DNA of 64,000 nt from a bacterium (GCA_004298675.1 SCRI01000047.1:24384-88383), one strand, 5' to 3'; positions 17,404-26,468 are shown, counted from the first letter of the stretch. The notes: generated by a model from the sequence alone, not told the origin. Numbers and translations: made by a program.

Positions 17404-18828
17404 ATGGACATCAACTACTCGGAGCGCATCCCGAATAACGTCGATCTCGCGTCCGATCGTACGCTGCAGCGAGCGCTCGAGCATTGGCAGCCGGGTTTTC
17501 TCAACTGGTGGAAGGATCTCGGGCCGAGCGACTTCCAGGCGAACGACGTGTATCTGCGCACGGCGACGTCCGTCGATGCCAAGGGCTGGGCTACCTACGG
17601 TTTCGTGCGCATGCCGGAGTATCGCTGGGGCATCTTTCTGGCCGATCGCGACCCCGATCGCCGCATCGGCTTCGGTGACCACCTCGGTAGCCCGGTGTGG
17701 CAGCAGGTCCCGGGCGAGTATCGCTCCACGCTGCGCCGGCTAATCGTCACGCAGGGCGACACGGAGCCGGCATCGGTGGAGCAGCAGCGTCTGCTGGGAC
17801 ACACCGCGCCCTCCATCTACGATCTGCGCAATCTCTTCCAAGTGAACGTGGAAGAGGGGCGCCACCTGTGGGCGATGGTCTACCTGCTGCACGCGTACTT
17901 TGGACGCGACGGACGCGAAGAGGCTGAGGAGTTGCTGGAGCGCCACTCCGGCGACAACAACAAACCACGCATCCTGACCACGTTCAACGAGCCTATCAGC
18001 GACTGGCTCAGCTTCTACATGTTCACGTACTTCACGGATCGTGACGGCAAGTTTCAGTTGAAGTCGCTGGCGGAGTCCAGCTTCGATCCGCTCTCCCGCA
18101 CCTGTCAGTTCATGCTTACCGAAGAGGCGCACCACATGTTCGTGGGCGACACCGGTATCGCGCGCGTCACCAAGCGCACGCTGGAGGTGATGAAGGAGCT
18201 AGGGACGGACGACCCCGAGGCGATCCGCCACGCCGGCGCCATCGATCTACCCACGCTGCAGAAGTATTTGAACTTCTGGTTCACCGCCTCGCTCGATCTC
18301 TTCGGCGTGGAGACCTCGTCGAATGCGGCGTCGTACTTCGCTACGGGCCTCAAGGGGCGTCCGGACGAGTGGAAGTTCGAAGACCACGCGGCCGTCAATC
18401 AGGTCTTTGCGCTGGAGTCGCCGGGCGAGAGCGGGAGCGTGAAGTCCGAAGAGATTCCGATGCGCAATGCGATGAACGAAGTCACGCGCGCGGAGTACGT
18501 CAAGGATTGCGAGGTCGGCGTCGCGCGCTGGAACCGTCTCATCCAAAAGCACGGTTACGACTTCCGGCTCGCATTGCCAAGCACGCGCTTCCACCGCAAG
18601 ATCGGTGTTTGGGCCGGTATTGCCACGGACGAGCACGGCCACATCATCTCGCGTGAGGAGTACGACGCCAAGCAGGGTCAGTGGCTGCCCACGCAGAGCG
18701 ACCGCGCCTACGTCGCGAGCTTGATGCAAAACGTGACGGAGCCGGGAAAGATCGCCGCGTGGATCGCGCCCCCGGACCGCGGCATCAACAATCAGCCCGT
18801 CGACTACGAGTACGTACGTCTGAAGTAG
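17404..18828 (+). CDS. boxB: Benzoyl-CoA 2,3-epoxidase, oxygenase component BoxB
   Basis: Di-iron oxygenase (474 aa) inserting one atom of O2 into benzoyl-CoA to give the 2,3-epoxide. The two helical metal motifs EEGRH (residues 150-154) and EEAHH (240-244) carry the ExxH ligands expected for BoxB. The enzyme needs two electrons per turnover, normally from the NADPH-dependent flavin/Fe-S protein BoxA, which is not encoded in this window. The length agrees with characterised BoxB (about 473). A strong terminator follows, ending the boxCB transcript. Confidence 0.95.
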   Translation: MDINYSERIPNNVDLASDRTLQRALEHWQPGFLNWWKDLGPSDFQANDVYLRTATSVDAKGWATYGFVRMPEYRWGIFLADRDPDRRIGFGDHLGSPVWQQVPGEYRSTLRRLIVTQGDTEPASVEQQRLLGHTAPSIYDLRNLFQVNVEEGRHLWAMVYLLHAYFGRDGREEAEELLERHSGDNNKPRILTTFNEPISDWLSFYMFTYFTDRDGKFQLKSLAESSFDPLSRTCQFMLTEEAHHMFVGDTGIARVTKRTLEVMKELGTDDPEAIRHAGAIDLPTLQKYLNFWFTASLDLFGVETSSNAASYFATGLKGRPDEWKFEDHAAVNQVFALESPGESGSVKSEEIPMRNAMNEVTRAEYVKDCEVGVARWNRLIQKHGYDFRLALPSTRFHRKIGVWAGIATDEHGHIISREEYDAKQGQWLPTQSDRAYVASLMQNVTEPGKIAAWIAPPDRGINNQPVDYEYVRLK

Positions 18829-18849
18829 TCTTCGCCACCGGCGATGCGC

Positions 18850-18887
18850 ACGCTGCCGAGCAGTTCTCCGCTGCTCGGCAGCGTTTT
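18850..18887 (+). terminator. Rho-independent terminator after boxB
   Basis: A perfect 14-bp stem (ACGCTGCCGAGCAG and CTGCTCGGCAGCGT) with a 7-nt loop runs straight into a TTTT tract, 21 bp after the boxB stop. It separates the benzoate operon from the sugar cluster. The remaining roughly 150 bp to the next gene shows no other clear element. Confidence 0.9.
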
Positions 18888-19039
18888 GTATTGGGGGCCG
18901 GCCGGCTCTGCTGCGGTGCGCCAAACGTCCCGCCGCGCCCGGGTAGCGGGGGACATTCAGGGCTCGCCAGAGGGGCTCCGTGACTCTGTGGCGCGGCGGT
19001 GGTGCTTCCTACAATCAGGGCGTGCAGAGGTTGAGGGGA

Positions 19040-19984
19040 ATGCGCGTGCTTTCCGTCGTGATCCCCGCGTACCAGGAGGGCCGCACGATCGCGGCGGCTC
19101 TCGGCGCGGTGGACGAGGGAATCGAGCCGCTGAGGGCGCGCTATGAGGTAGAGCTGATCGTCGTCGACGACGGCAGCACCGATCAGACGTACGCGCTCGC
19201 CACCGGGTTCGCCCGCGGGCGCGCCGACGTTCGCGTCCTGCGCCACCCCTGCAATCGCGGCCTCGGCGCGGCGCTGCGTACGGCGTTCGCGCAGGCGCGC
19301 GGGGACTTCATCGTGACGCTCGACGCGGACCTGAGCTACGGGCCCGAATACGCGGAGCGCCTAATGTGCGTGCTCGAGCGCAGCGGAGCCGATCTCGTCT
19401 TGGCCTCCGCGTATATGCGTGGCGGAACCGTCGAAAACGTTCCCTGGGGGCGCCGCCTGCTCAGCCGGGAGGCCAATCGTTTCCTCTCGCTCGCCACCGG
19501 CGCGCGGCTGCGCACGCTCACGTGCATGGTGCGCGCCTACCGTGCCCGCTTGCTGGCCCGGCTGAGCACCGTCTGCGACGGAATGGAGATCAATCACGAG
19601 CTCGTCTTCGCAGCGCTGCGCCTGGGCGCCAAGGTGATCGAGATCCCGGCCCGGCTGGCATGGAGCGACGAGCGAGTGCGGGCCGCTCGCCCGCTCAGGC
19701 TTGCGCGCACCGCGGTGCAGATCGGCGGCGTCATCCGCAGCGGACTCGCTCATCGCCCCGCCCTGCTGCTGGCGCTGCCCGGCTTGCTGCCAGGGCTGTT
19801 GCCGATCGTGGCGGTGCTGCTCTATCTCCTGCACGCCCCCGCCAGAACGATCGCGCTGGGCCTGGTCCTTGTCGCGGTCGTGCAGTATGCCGCTCTCGCC
19901 GTTCTGGCCGGGCAGCTCGCGGCGTTCTGCGCCCGCGGCACGCTCGCGCGACGGTCGAGCGCCGCGCAGATGCAACCTCGATAA
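19040..19984 (+). CDS. Family 2 glycosyltransferase with C-terminal membrane helices
   Basis: GT-A fold transferase (314 aa from this start). It shows the family 2 hallmarks SVVIPAYQEG at the N-terminus, the nucleotide-sugar DDGSTD motif, and the DADLSYGPE (DxD) metal site. Two C-terminal transmembrane helices (about residues 230-285) place it at the inner membrane, as in dolichyl/undecaprenyl-phosphate sugar synthases of the DPM1/ArnC type. The ATG at 19040 begins right at the first strand; upstream in-frame TTG (19031) and GTG (19022) are alternatives, because the GAGGGG motif lies too close to the ATG. It opens the surface-sugar operon. Confidence 0.82.
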   Translation: MRVLSVVIPAYQEGRTIAAALGAVDEGIEPLRARYEVELIVVDDGSTDQTYALATGFARGRADVRVLRHPCNRGLGAALRTAFAQARGDFIVTLDADLSYGPEYAERLMCVLERSGADLVLASAYMRGGTVENVPWGRRLLSREANRFLSLATGARLRTLTCMVRAYRARLLARLSTVCDGMEINHELVFAALRLGAKVIEIPARLAWSDERVRAARPLRLARTAVQIGGVIRSGLAHRPALLLALPGLLPGLLPIVAVLLYLLHAPARTIALGLVLVAVVQYAALAVLAGQLAAFCARGTLARRSSAAQMQPR

Positions 19985-19998
19985 GGAGTCTAGACCGG

Positions 19999-21225
19999 AT
20001 GGATATCCTGCTTCAGAAAGTTGCTCTACCCTCGGACCAAGACGCCAGTGGGCGCAATCTCGGCGCGGAGGAGATCGCCGCCGTTGCGGAGGCGATTCGC
20101 AGCGGCACGCTGACCAGTACCAAGGGGCGTTTCGTGAAGACGCTGGAGGAGCGCTTTGCCGCCCGCCTGGGTGTGAAGCACGCCTTTGCTTGCGCCTCCG
20201 GCTCCGCGGCCGTGCACTGTGCCGTGGCCGCCATCGATCCCGAGCCCGGCGACGAGATCGTCACGACGCCCATCACCGACATGGGGGCGCTGGCGCCGAT
20301 CTTGTACCAGGGTGCGATCCCGGTCTTCGCCGACGTCGACCCGCGCACGTGCAACGTGACCGCCGCGACGATTGCCGCGGCGCTGAGCGAACGCACCAAG
20401 GCCATCATCGTCACCCACCTCTTCGGCAACCCGTGCGCGATGGAGGAGATCGTCGCGCTGGCCGCGGAGCGCAACATCCCGCTGATCGAGGATTGCGCCC
20501 AGGCTTTCGGCGCGACCCACCACGGCCGTCACGTGGGCACGCTGGGCCGCATCGGAACCTTTAGCCTGCAGCAGGGGAAGCACATCACCACCGGCGAGGG
20601 TGGGCTCGTGGTCACCGACGACGATGCGCTGGCGCGCCGCATGTATCTGTTCATCAACAAAGCCTGGGGCTACGGTGATCCCAAGCCAGACCACTACTTC
20701 TTGGCGCTCAACTACCGTATGTCGGAGCTGTGCGGAGCCGTCGCCGTGGCGCAGCTCGAGAAGCTGGACGCGGTGGTTGCGCGCCGCATCGAGCTGGCCG
20801 GCCGTTTGACGGAACAGTTGAGCGACGTGCTCGGCGTCAGCGTGCCCTACGTGGCACCGCGTGCCGTCCACACCTATTGGAAATACTGCATTCGCGTGAA
20901 CCCCGCGATCGTCCCGGAGGGCGTGGGCGGTATCGCGCGCCTGCTGCGCGAGTATGACATCTTCACGGCACCGCGCTACATCCAGAAACCCGCGTTCATG
21001 TGCGAGATCTTCCAGAAGCGGCGTACCTTCGGGAAGAGCGAGTTCCCCTTCGTGTTGGCCCGCCCGGAGGCGCTGGACTATCGCCTGGAGCGCTTCCCCG
21101 GTACCGTCGAGGCCCTGGAGCATATCTTGGTGATCCCCTGGAACGATCGCCTGAGCGAGCGGGACGTACAGTACATCGGCGAGGCGATCCGCGCCTCGGT
21201 CGCGGTGCTGCGCGGCGAGCGGTAG
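19999..21225 (+). CDS. DegT/DnrJ/EryC1-family sugar aminotransferase
   Basis: PLP-dependent aminotransferase (408 aa) that aminates a keto sugar nucleotide using glutamate. The family pattern is clear: ACASGSAAVHCAV (substrate loop), IEDCAQAFGA, and FSLQQGKHITTGEGG with the PLP-binding lysine. ATG at 19999 follows a good AAGGAG. The next gene, a Gfo/Idh/MocA dehydrogenase, starts 2 bp after the stop. Together with the dehydrogenase and the hexapeptide acyltransferase it forms a trio like WbpB-WbpE-WbpD, which makes 3-acetamido sugars. The actual sugar is unknown. Confidence 0.88.
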   Translation: MDILLQKVALPSDQDASGRNLGAEEIAAVAEAIRSGTLTSTKGRFVKTLEERFAARLGVKHAFACASGSAAVHCAVAAIDPEPGDEIVTTPITDMGALAPILYQGAIPVFADVDPRTCNVTAATIAAALSERTKAIIVTHLFGNPCAMEEIVALAAERNIPLIEDCAQAFGATHHGRHVGTLGRIGTFSLQQGKHITTGEGGLVVTDDDALARRMYLFINKAWGYGDPKPDHYFLALNYRMSELCGAVAVAQLEKLDAVVARRIELAGRLTEQLSDVLGVSVPYVAPRAVHTYWKYCIRVNPAIVPEGVGGIARLLREYDIFTAPRYIQKPAFMCEIFQKRRTFGKSEFPFVLARPEALDYRLERFPGTVEALEHILVIPWNDRLSERDVQYIGEAIRASVAVLRGER

Positions 21226-21227
21226 CC

Positions 21228-22268
21228 ATGGAGCGGGTGTTACGGTTCGGGATCGTCGGCACGGGGGCGATCGCGAAAGCCTATGAGTCCGCCTTCGCCG
21301 GATTGGAGTGTGCGCGCATCGTCGCCGCCTGCGACGCCGATGCCGCGGCGGTGGAAGAGTTCGCGCGGCGTCTGGGCTGCGCAGCCTACACGTCGTACGA
21401 GCACATGGCCGAAGACGGTGCACTCGACGCGGTGGTTGTCTGCACGCCGCCGTGGACGCATGAAGCCGTCTCCACGTACTTCTTGCGGCGCGGCAGCGCG
21501 GTGCTGTGCGAGAAGCCGTTGGCCACCAGCGTCTCCAGCGCGCTGCGCATGCTTCAAGCTGCGGAGTGGAACGGTTCGCTCTTCACGATGGCCTCGAAGT
21601 TCCGTTACGTCGACGACGTGCGCCGCGCCCGCGAGCTGGCGCTGGACGGCACGATCGGCGAGGTCGTGTTGATCGAGAACGCGTTCACCGGCCGCGTCGA
21701 CATGTCGTCGCGCTGGAACTCGGACCCTGCGCGCAGCGGCGGCGGGGTGCTGATCGACAACGGCACGCACGCCGTCGACATCCTGCGTTACTTCCTGGGC
21801 GCGCTCTCGGACGTGCAGGCCTTCGAGTCCAAGCGCATCCAGGGGCTGCGCGTCGAGGACACCGTGCGGCTGTTCGTGCGCAGCGAGGGCGGGGTGACGG
21901 GAACCTCCGACCTCTCCTGGAGTATCGACAACGAGCTCGACACCTATCTGCGCATCTACGGTAGCCGTGGAACGATCTTGGTGGGCTGGCAGGAGTCGCG
22001 CTACCGCTGCTCGCGGCAGAGTGAGTGGCGCGTCTTCGGCCACGGCTACGACAAGGTGCGTGCGTTCCGCGGCCAAATTCAGAACTTCTGCAACGCGCTC
22101 CTGGGCCACGAGGCCCTGGTCATCACCCCGCTGGATGCCTTGGCCTCGGTCGAGGTGATCGAGACGGCCTACGCTGCCTTGGAGCGTAGTCATTGGGAGA
22201 AGATTCACCGCTCGGCGGCGCGCGGCGTCCACCCCTTTCCCGGCCTTCCGGAGCGGCGTGTTTCATGA
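21228..22268 (+). CDS. Gfo/Idh/MocA-family sugar dehydrogenase
   Basis: NAD(P)-dependent oxidoreductase (346 aa). The N-terminal Rossmann fold has GIVGTGAIA and the family dinucleotide/substrate motif CEKPLATS; the C-terminal alpha/beta domain has DNGTHAVDILRYFLG, which carries the conserved GxHxxD active-site histidine. In nucleotide-sugar clusters, enzymes of this type oxidise C3 of a UDP-sugar before transamination (WbpB role). It begins 2 bp after the aminotransferase and its stop overlaps the acyltransferase start (ATGA). Confidence 0.87.
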   Translation: MERVLRFGIVGTGAIAKAYESAFAGLECARIVAACDADAAAVEEFARRLGCAAYTSYEHMAEDGALDAVVVCTPPWTHEAVSTYFLRRGSAVLCEKPLATSVSSALRMLQAAEWNGSLFTMASKFRYVDDVRRARELALDGTIGEVVLIENAFTGRVDMSSRWNSDPARSGGGVLIDNGTHAVDILRYFLGALSDVQAFESKRIQGLRVEDTVRLFVRSEGGVTGTSDLSWSIDNELDTYLRIYGSRGTILVGWQESRYRCSRQSEWRVFGHGYDKVRAFRGQIQNFCNALLGHEALVITPLDALASVEVIETAYAALERSHWEKIHRSAARGVHPFPGLPERRVS

Positions 22269-22882
22269 GCGCCAAAATTCACCCCACCGCCATCATCGAG
22301 CCTGGCGTCGAGATCGGCGACCGCACCGCGATCTGGGATAGCGTGCACGTGCGCCGTTCCGCCGTCATCGGCGCGGACTGCATCATCGGTGAGAAGAGCT
22401 ACATCGCCTACGGCGTGAAGATCGCCGCGCTGGTCAAGATCAACGCCTTCGTCTACATCTGCGCGGCCGTGACCATCGAGCGCGGTGTGATGATCAGCGC
22501 GGGCACCGTCTTCACCAACGATCGCTTTCCGCGCGCGGCGACGCGCGACCTCACGGCGCTGCGGTCCTCCGACCCCGACGAAACGACGCTGCCGACGCTC
22601 GTGCGCGAAGGGGCTACGATCGGTGCCAACTGCACGATCGGCTGCGGTTTGGAGATTGGGCGCTATGCCATGGTCGGCATGGGCTCCGTGGTGACCAAGC
22701 CGGTGCCAGACTACCATCTGGTGGTCGGCAACCCGGCCCGCTCGGTCGGCATCGTCTGCGCCTGCGGGCAGATTCTCGCGCGTTTGCGCGAGGGCGCGCC
22801 GGAGGCTCGCGTGTCCTGCCCAGCCTGCGGCGAGGCGTACGAGATCAACAGGGGCCGCGTCGCACCGCTGGCGACGGCATGA
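22265..22882 (+). CDS. Left-handed beta-helix acyltransferase with C-terminal zinc ribbon
   Basis: Hexapeptide-repeat protein (205 aa). Residues about 5-160 are tandem [LIV]GxxxxI-type turns (IHPTAIIEPGVEIGDRTAIW..., VGMGSVVTKPVPDYHLVVGNPAR) as in WbpD/WlbB sugar N-acetyltransferases. After the normal end of the fold comes a four-cysteine zinc ribbon, CACG...CPACG (about residues 163-190), which is uncommon in this family and may bind metal or a partner. It overlaps both neighbours by ATGA junctions. An N-acetyl (or other acyl) transfer to the amino sugar made by the two upstream enzymes is the likely reaction. Confidence 0.85.
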   Translation: MSAKIHPTAIIEPGVEIGDRTAIWDSVHVRRSAVIGADCIIGEKSYIAYGVKIAALVKINAFVYICAAVTIERGVMISAGTVFTNDRFPRAATRDLTALRSSDPDETTLPTLVREGATIGANCTIGCGLEIGRYAMVGMGSVVTKPVPDYHLVVGNPARSVGIVCACGQILARLREGAPEARVSCPACGEAYEINRGRVAPLATA

Positions 22883-24222
22883 GCGATCCCGAGCGCTGGT
22901 GCGTGGTGGGCGGCGGTCTGCTCGGCATGACCCTCGCCTTACGCCTCGCGCAGCATGGCCGCCAAGTCACCGTGTGGGAGGGCGCGCCAACGTTGGGGGG
23001 CTTGGCGGCGCCCTGGCACCTGGGTGAGGTGATCTGGGACCGTCACTACCACGTGACGCTGGCCTCCGACACCTGCTTGCGTAACCTGCTGCGTGAGCTG
23101 GGACTCGAGCGCGAGCTGACCTGGGTCACCACGCGCACCGGTTTCTATGCCGGCGGACGCATGCTCTCGCTCTCGAGCCTCGCGGATTACGCCGCATTCC
23201 CGCTGCTCTCGCCGCTGGAGAAAGTGCGCTTGGCGGCGACGATCCTGATAGCCTCGCGCATCCGTGACGCGCGCGCGCTGGAGCGTATCACGGCCGTCGA
23301 CTGGCTGCGCCGGCACTCCGGTCAGCACACGTTGGAGCGCATCTGGTATCCGCTGCTGCGTGCCAAGCTCGGCGCCAACGCCGAGCGCGTCTCCGCTGCG
23401 TTCATTTGGGCCATCATCGCGCGCATGTATGCGGCGCGCCGCAGCGGCGCCAAGCGCGAGCTGTTCGGCTACGTCCCCGGCGGTTACGCGCGCATTCTCG
23501 AGCGCTTTGCCGGGCATCTGACGGCGCACGGCGTGCGCGCGGTCGTGGGGCAGCGGGTGGAGAGCGTGACGCGCGCCACCGGCGGCGCGCTGACCGTCAG
23601 ATCCGCCGCCGGCACGGAGAGCTTCGACCGTGTGGTCGTGACGGCGGCCTCGCCGCTGGCGGCGCGCCTGTGCCCCGAGCTCACGGCCTCCGAGCGCCTG
23701 CTTCACGAGGGTGTGGAGTATCAAGGCATCGTCTGCGCCTCCGCGCTGCTGGAGCGCCCGCTCACTCCCTACTACATCACCAACATCGTCGACGCGTGGG
23801 TACCCTTCACCGCGGTCATCGAGATGACGGCCTTGGTGGACCGGGCGGCCTTTGGCGGCCGTGCCTTGATCTATCTGCCGAAGTACGTCACCGCAAGCGA
23901 TCCCGTGCTGGCGCGCGACGACGCGGCGATCGAGCAGGAGTTTCTCGCCGCCCTGGAACGGATGCATCCCGGCTTCCAGCGCGGCGCGGTGCAGAGCTTC
24001 CGCATCTCGCGCGTGCGCTACGTGCTGCCGCTAGCCACGCTGGGCTACTCCGATCGCCTGCCTGCCATGCGCACGTCGATCCCCGGGCTCTTCATCGTCA
24101 ACAGCGCGCAGATCGTCAACGGCACGCTCAACGTCAACGAAACCGTGGCACTGGCGGAGCGGGCGTATCCGCAGCTGCTGGCCGGCGCGAGTGCCTCCGC
24201 GCCACGAGCGCTGAGCGTATGA
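22879..24222 (+). CDS. FAD-dependent oxidoreductase (protoporphyrinogen/amine oxidase-like)
   Basis: Flavoprotein of 447 aa. The N-terminal dinucleotide-binding motif WCVVGGGLLGMTLALRLAQ continues to VWEGAPTLGGLAAPW, matching the GxGxxG...E...GG pattern of the amine oxidase/UDP-galactopyranose mutase-like group; the FAD-capping motif near the C-terminus is IPGLFIVNSAQI. Members of this subgroup occur in polysaccharide clusters, where the substrate is seldom known. Coupled by ATGA overlaps to the acyltransferase and the deacetylase. Confidence 0.8.
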   Translation: MSDPERWCVVGGGLLGMTLALRLAQHGRQVTVWEGAPTLGGLAAPWHLGEVIWDRHYHVTLASDTCLRNLLRELGLERELTWVTTRTGFYAGGRMLSLSSLADYAAFPLLSPLEKVRLAATILIASRIRDARALERITAVDWLRRHSGQHTLERIWYPLLRAKLGANAERVSAAFIWAIIARMYAARRSGAKRELFGYVPGGYARILERFAGHLTAHGVRAVVGQRVESVTRATGGALTVRSAAGTESFDRVVVTAASPLAARLCPELTASERLLHEGVEYQGIVCASALLERPLTPYYITNIVDAWVPFTAVIEMTALVDRAAFGGRALIYLPKYVTASDPVLARDDAAIEQEFLAALERMHPGFQRGAVQSFRISRVRYVLPLATLGYSDRLPAMRTSIPGLFIVNSAQIVNGTLNVNETVALAERAYPQLLAGASASAPRALSV

Positions 24223-25211
24223 GGCGCGCGACGCTCTCGCTCGACCTCGACAACCGCTGGTCCTACATGAAGACGCACGGCGACGCGGGCTGGGAGACCT
24301 TTCCGTCGTACCTGGAGACGCTCGTGCCGCGCGCCCTGGAACTGCTCGCGCGGCAGCGCGTGCGTATCACCGTCTTCGTGGTGGGGCAGGATGCCGCGCT
24401 CGACCGCAACGCGGCACCGCTGCGCGCGTTGGCGCTGGCCGGACACGAGATCGGCAACCACTCGTTCCATCACGAGCCCTGGCTCCATCTACGCCGCGAG
24501 GACGAGATCGAGCGCGAGCTGGCCAGGGCGGAGGCAGCCATCGAGCACGCTACCGGCGTGCGCCCGCAAGGGTTCCGCGGACCGGGCTTTACGCGCTCGC
24601 ATACCATCCTGCGGGTCTTGGCGCGCCGCGGCTACCGTTACGATGCCTCGACTCTAGCCACCTGGATCGGACCGTTGGCGCGGGCCTACTACTTTCGCTC
24701 GATGCGCCTGCAGGAGCGCGAGAAGCGGGAACGCGCGGCCCTCTTCGGCCGTTGGAGCGACGGACTTCAGCCCAATCGCTGCCACTTCGAGCGCACCGCG
24801 GCGGGGGACATCGCCGTAGTGCCCGTGACGGTGATGCCGCTCCTGCGCGTGCCGATTCACGTCAGCTACCTGCTGTATCTCGCGGTTGTCGACCCAGCGC
24901 TGGCGCGCGCCTATTTCGACGCCGCGCTCGCGCTGTGCCGCTTGACCGGAACGGAGCCGTCGATCCTGCTCCATCCGCTGGACTTCCTGGACGCCGGCGA
25001 CGCACCGGAGCTGATGTTCTTCCCCGCGCTGCAGCTCCCACTCGCGACGAAGCTGGGGATCGTTTCCTACGTCTGCGAGCGGCTTACCGCCGCCTACCGC
25101 GTCGGACCAATCCTGGACTACGTGCGCCTGCGCGAGGCGCGCCCAGCTATGCCGGCTGCGCCACGCCCTCCGGAATACCGTTCGCCATCACGCGCAGATC
25201 CGCATCCGTGA
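24219..25211 (+). CDS. NodB-type polysaccharide deacetylase
   Basis: Carbohydrate esterase family 4-like enzyme (330 aa), removing acyl groups from a glycan or lipid-linked sugar. Motifs are LSLDLDNRW (catalytic/metal aspartates), HEIGNHSFHHEPW (metal histidines) and FRGPGFTRSH. There is no signal peptide, so it is cytosolic or acts at the inner face of the membrane, fitting deacylation of a lipid-linked intermediate. ATG overlaps the upstream stop. The last 65 bp overlap the 3' end of leuA on the opposite strand, so the final 20 residues (Pro/Arg-rich) may be a read-on tail. Confidence 0.85.
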   Translation: MRRATLSLDLDNRWSYMKTHGDAGWETFPSYLETLVPRALELLARQRVRITVFVVGQDAALDRNAAPLRALALAGHEIGNHSFHHEPWLHLRREDEIERELARAEAAIEHATGVRPQGFRGPGFTRSHTILRVLARRGYRYDASTLATWIGPLARAYYFRSMRLQEREKRERAALFGRWSDGLQPNRCHFERTAAGDIAVVPVTVMPLLRVPIHVSYLLYLAVVDPALARAYFDAALALCRLTGTEPSILLHPLDFLDAGDAPELMFFPALQLPLATKLGIVSYVCERLTAAYRVGPILDYVRLREARPAMPAAPRPPEYRSPSRADPHP

Positions 25212-26313
25212 TCTCGCGTTTGGTGTTGGCCAGCTCCAGGAACGACTGGTAGAAGCGCTCCATCTCGCTCTGTTCGAAGGCGTAGCCGAGCTGTTCCAGA
25301 CGTACGCGAATAGCGTGGCGCCCGGATTGACGCCCCAAATGCAGGCGCGCCGCCTGCCGCCCCAGCAGTTCCGCTGGGAGCACTTCGTAGGTGGCGCGAT
25401 GCTTGAGGACTCCATCCTGATGGATGCCGGACTCGTGCGCGAAGGCGTTGGCGCCCACGACGGCCTTGTGCTTCTGTACCGGCATATGCGTGGCACGCGC
25501 CACCATGCGGGAGAGCGCAGGGATGGCCGCCATGTCGAAGTCCACCTCGGCGCCGTAGACGTCCTGGCGCACCCGCATCGCGGCCAGCGTCTCCTCCAGC
25601 GCGCAGTTTCCGGCGCGTTCACCGATGCCGTTCACGGTGCACTCGATCTGGCGCGCCCCGGCGCGCACGGCCGCCAAGGTGTTGGCCACGGCCAGGCCTA
25701 GATCGTCGTGGCAGTGCACGGAGAAGATCGCGCGCTCGCTCCCCCGCACGTGCTCGCGCAGGTACGAGATCAACGCGGCGTACTCGTGCGGCTGCGTGTA
25801 GCCCACGGTATCAGGGACGTTGAGCGTGAGGGCCCCGGCATCGAGCGCCGTTTGGAAGACCTCGACCAGGAAGTCGCGCTCGCTGCGGGTGGCATCCTCG
25901 GCTGAGAACTCCACGTCCGGACAGAGCGTGTGCGCGCTGCGCACCGAGCGCTCCACGGCCGCCAAGACCTGGCGCGGAGTCATGCGCAGCTTGTGCTCCA
26001 TGTGGATGGGGCTGGTGGCGATGAAGACGTGGATGCGCGGCGCGCGGGCGTGGCGCAGTGACTCCCACGCGGCATGAATGTCGCCGTCGACGGCGCGGGC
26101 GAGGGAGGCGACCGTGCTGTGCGTCACGCTCGCGGCGATCTCCGCCACCGACGCCGCGACGGCGGGCGAGGCCGCCGAGAAGCCGGCCTCGATCACGTCG
26201 GTGCCGGCGCGATCGAGCGCGCGGGCGATGCGCAGCCGGTCGGCGGCGCGCATGGCAGCGCCCGGAGATTGCTCCCCGTCGCGCAACGTGGTATCGAAGA
26301 CGCGGACCTTCAT
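25147..26313 (-). CDS. leuA: 2-isopropylmalate synthase (short form without regulatory domain)
   Basis: Condenses acetyl-CoA with 2-oxoisovalerate, the first committed step of leucine synthesis. The DRE-TIM barrel is intact: [14 protein letters not shown] at the N-terminus, [14 protein letters not shown] with the metal-binding HxH, and [13 protein letters not shown]. It is only 388 aa and ends after the barrel and first helical subdomains, so the C-terminal LeuA dimer/leucine-binding domain of the roughly 510-aa enzymes is missing. Homocitrate synthase and methylthioalkylmalate-like relatives also have this length, but the adjacent ilv-leu operon supports LeuA. ATG at 26311-26313 behind GAGG; preceded by an attenuator. 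Confidence 0.88.
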   Translation of the reverse strand: MKVRVFDTTLRDGEQSPGAAMRAADRLRIARALDRAGTDVIEAGFSAASPAVAASVAEIAASVTHSTVASLARAVDGDIHAAWESLRHARAPRIHVFIATSPIHMEHKLRMTPRQVLAAVERSVRSAHTLCPDVEFSAEDATRSERDFLVEVFQTALDAGALTLNVPDTVGYTQPHEYAALISYLREHVRGSERAIFSVHCHDDLGLAVANTLAAVRAGARQIECTVNGIGERAGNCALEETLAAMRVRQDVYGAEVDFDMAAIPALSRMVARATHMPVQKHKAVVGANAFAHESGIHQDGVLKHRATYEVLPAELLGRQAARLHLGRQSGRHAIRVRLEQLGYAFEQSEMERFYQSFLELANTKREITDADLRVMANGIPEGVAQPA

Positions 26314-26328
26314 CGTTTGTACCTCGTG

Positions 26329-26366
26329 AAAAAAGCGAAACGCGCCCCCGCCGAAGCGGGGGCGCG
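26329..26366 (-). terminator. leuA attenuator (intrinsic terminator in leader)
   Basis: On the minus strand a perfect 11-bp stem, CGCGCCCCCGC / GCGGGGGCGCG with a 4-nt loop, is followed by TTTCGCTTTTTT, ending 16 bp before the leuA ATG. It lies 29 nt after the stop of a leucine-rich leader peptide, the usual layout of ribosome-mediated attenuation. Confidence 0.88.
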
Positions 26367-26395
26367 TCTCATACTGTCTTATGGGTGCGCAAACC

Positions 26396-26458
26396 TCAGC
26401 CGCTTCGTCGTATGACGCCGTCCGTAAGGAGAAGTCGGCCAAGGAGCTGCATGCGCAT
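26396..26458 (-). CDS. leuL: leuA leader peptide (Leu/Val/Ile-rich)
   Basis: A 20-codon frame beginning MRMQLLGRLLLTDGVI and ending RRSG encodes five leucines in seven residues followed by Val-Ile. It lies between a candidate promoter and the leuA terminator hairpin. Ribosome stalling at these codons when branched-chain aminoacyl-tRNA is short would favour an alternative fold and read-through into leuA. The start is the ATG at 26456-26458, 10 nt after a TACACT -10 box, with no Shine-Dalgarno, so the mRNA may be nearly leaderless. An ATG two codons later is the alternative. Confidence 0.75.
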   Translation of the reverse strand: MRMQLLGRLLLTDGVIRRSG

Positions 26459-26468
26459 CTTATGGTGG

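Noticed and set aside
23406..24218. Long plus-strand frame upstream of the deacetylase start
   Set aside because: Arg/Ala/Gly-rich shadow of the FAD oxidoreductase in another frame; the real start is the ATG at 24219 overlapping the oxidoreductase stop.
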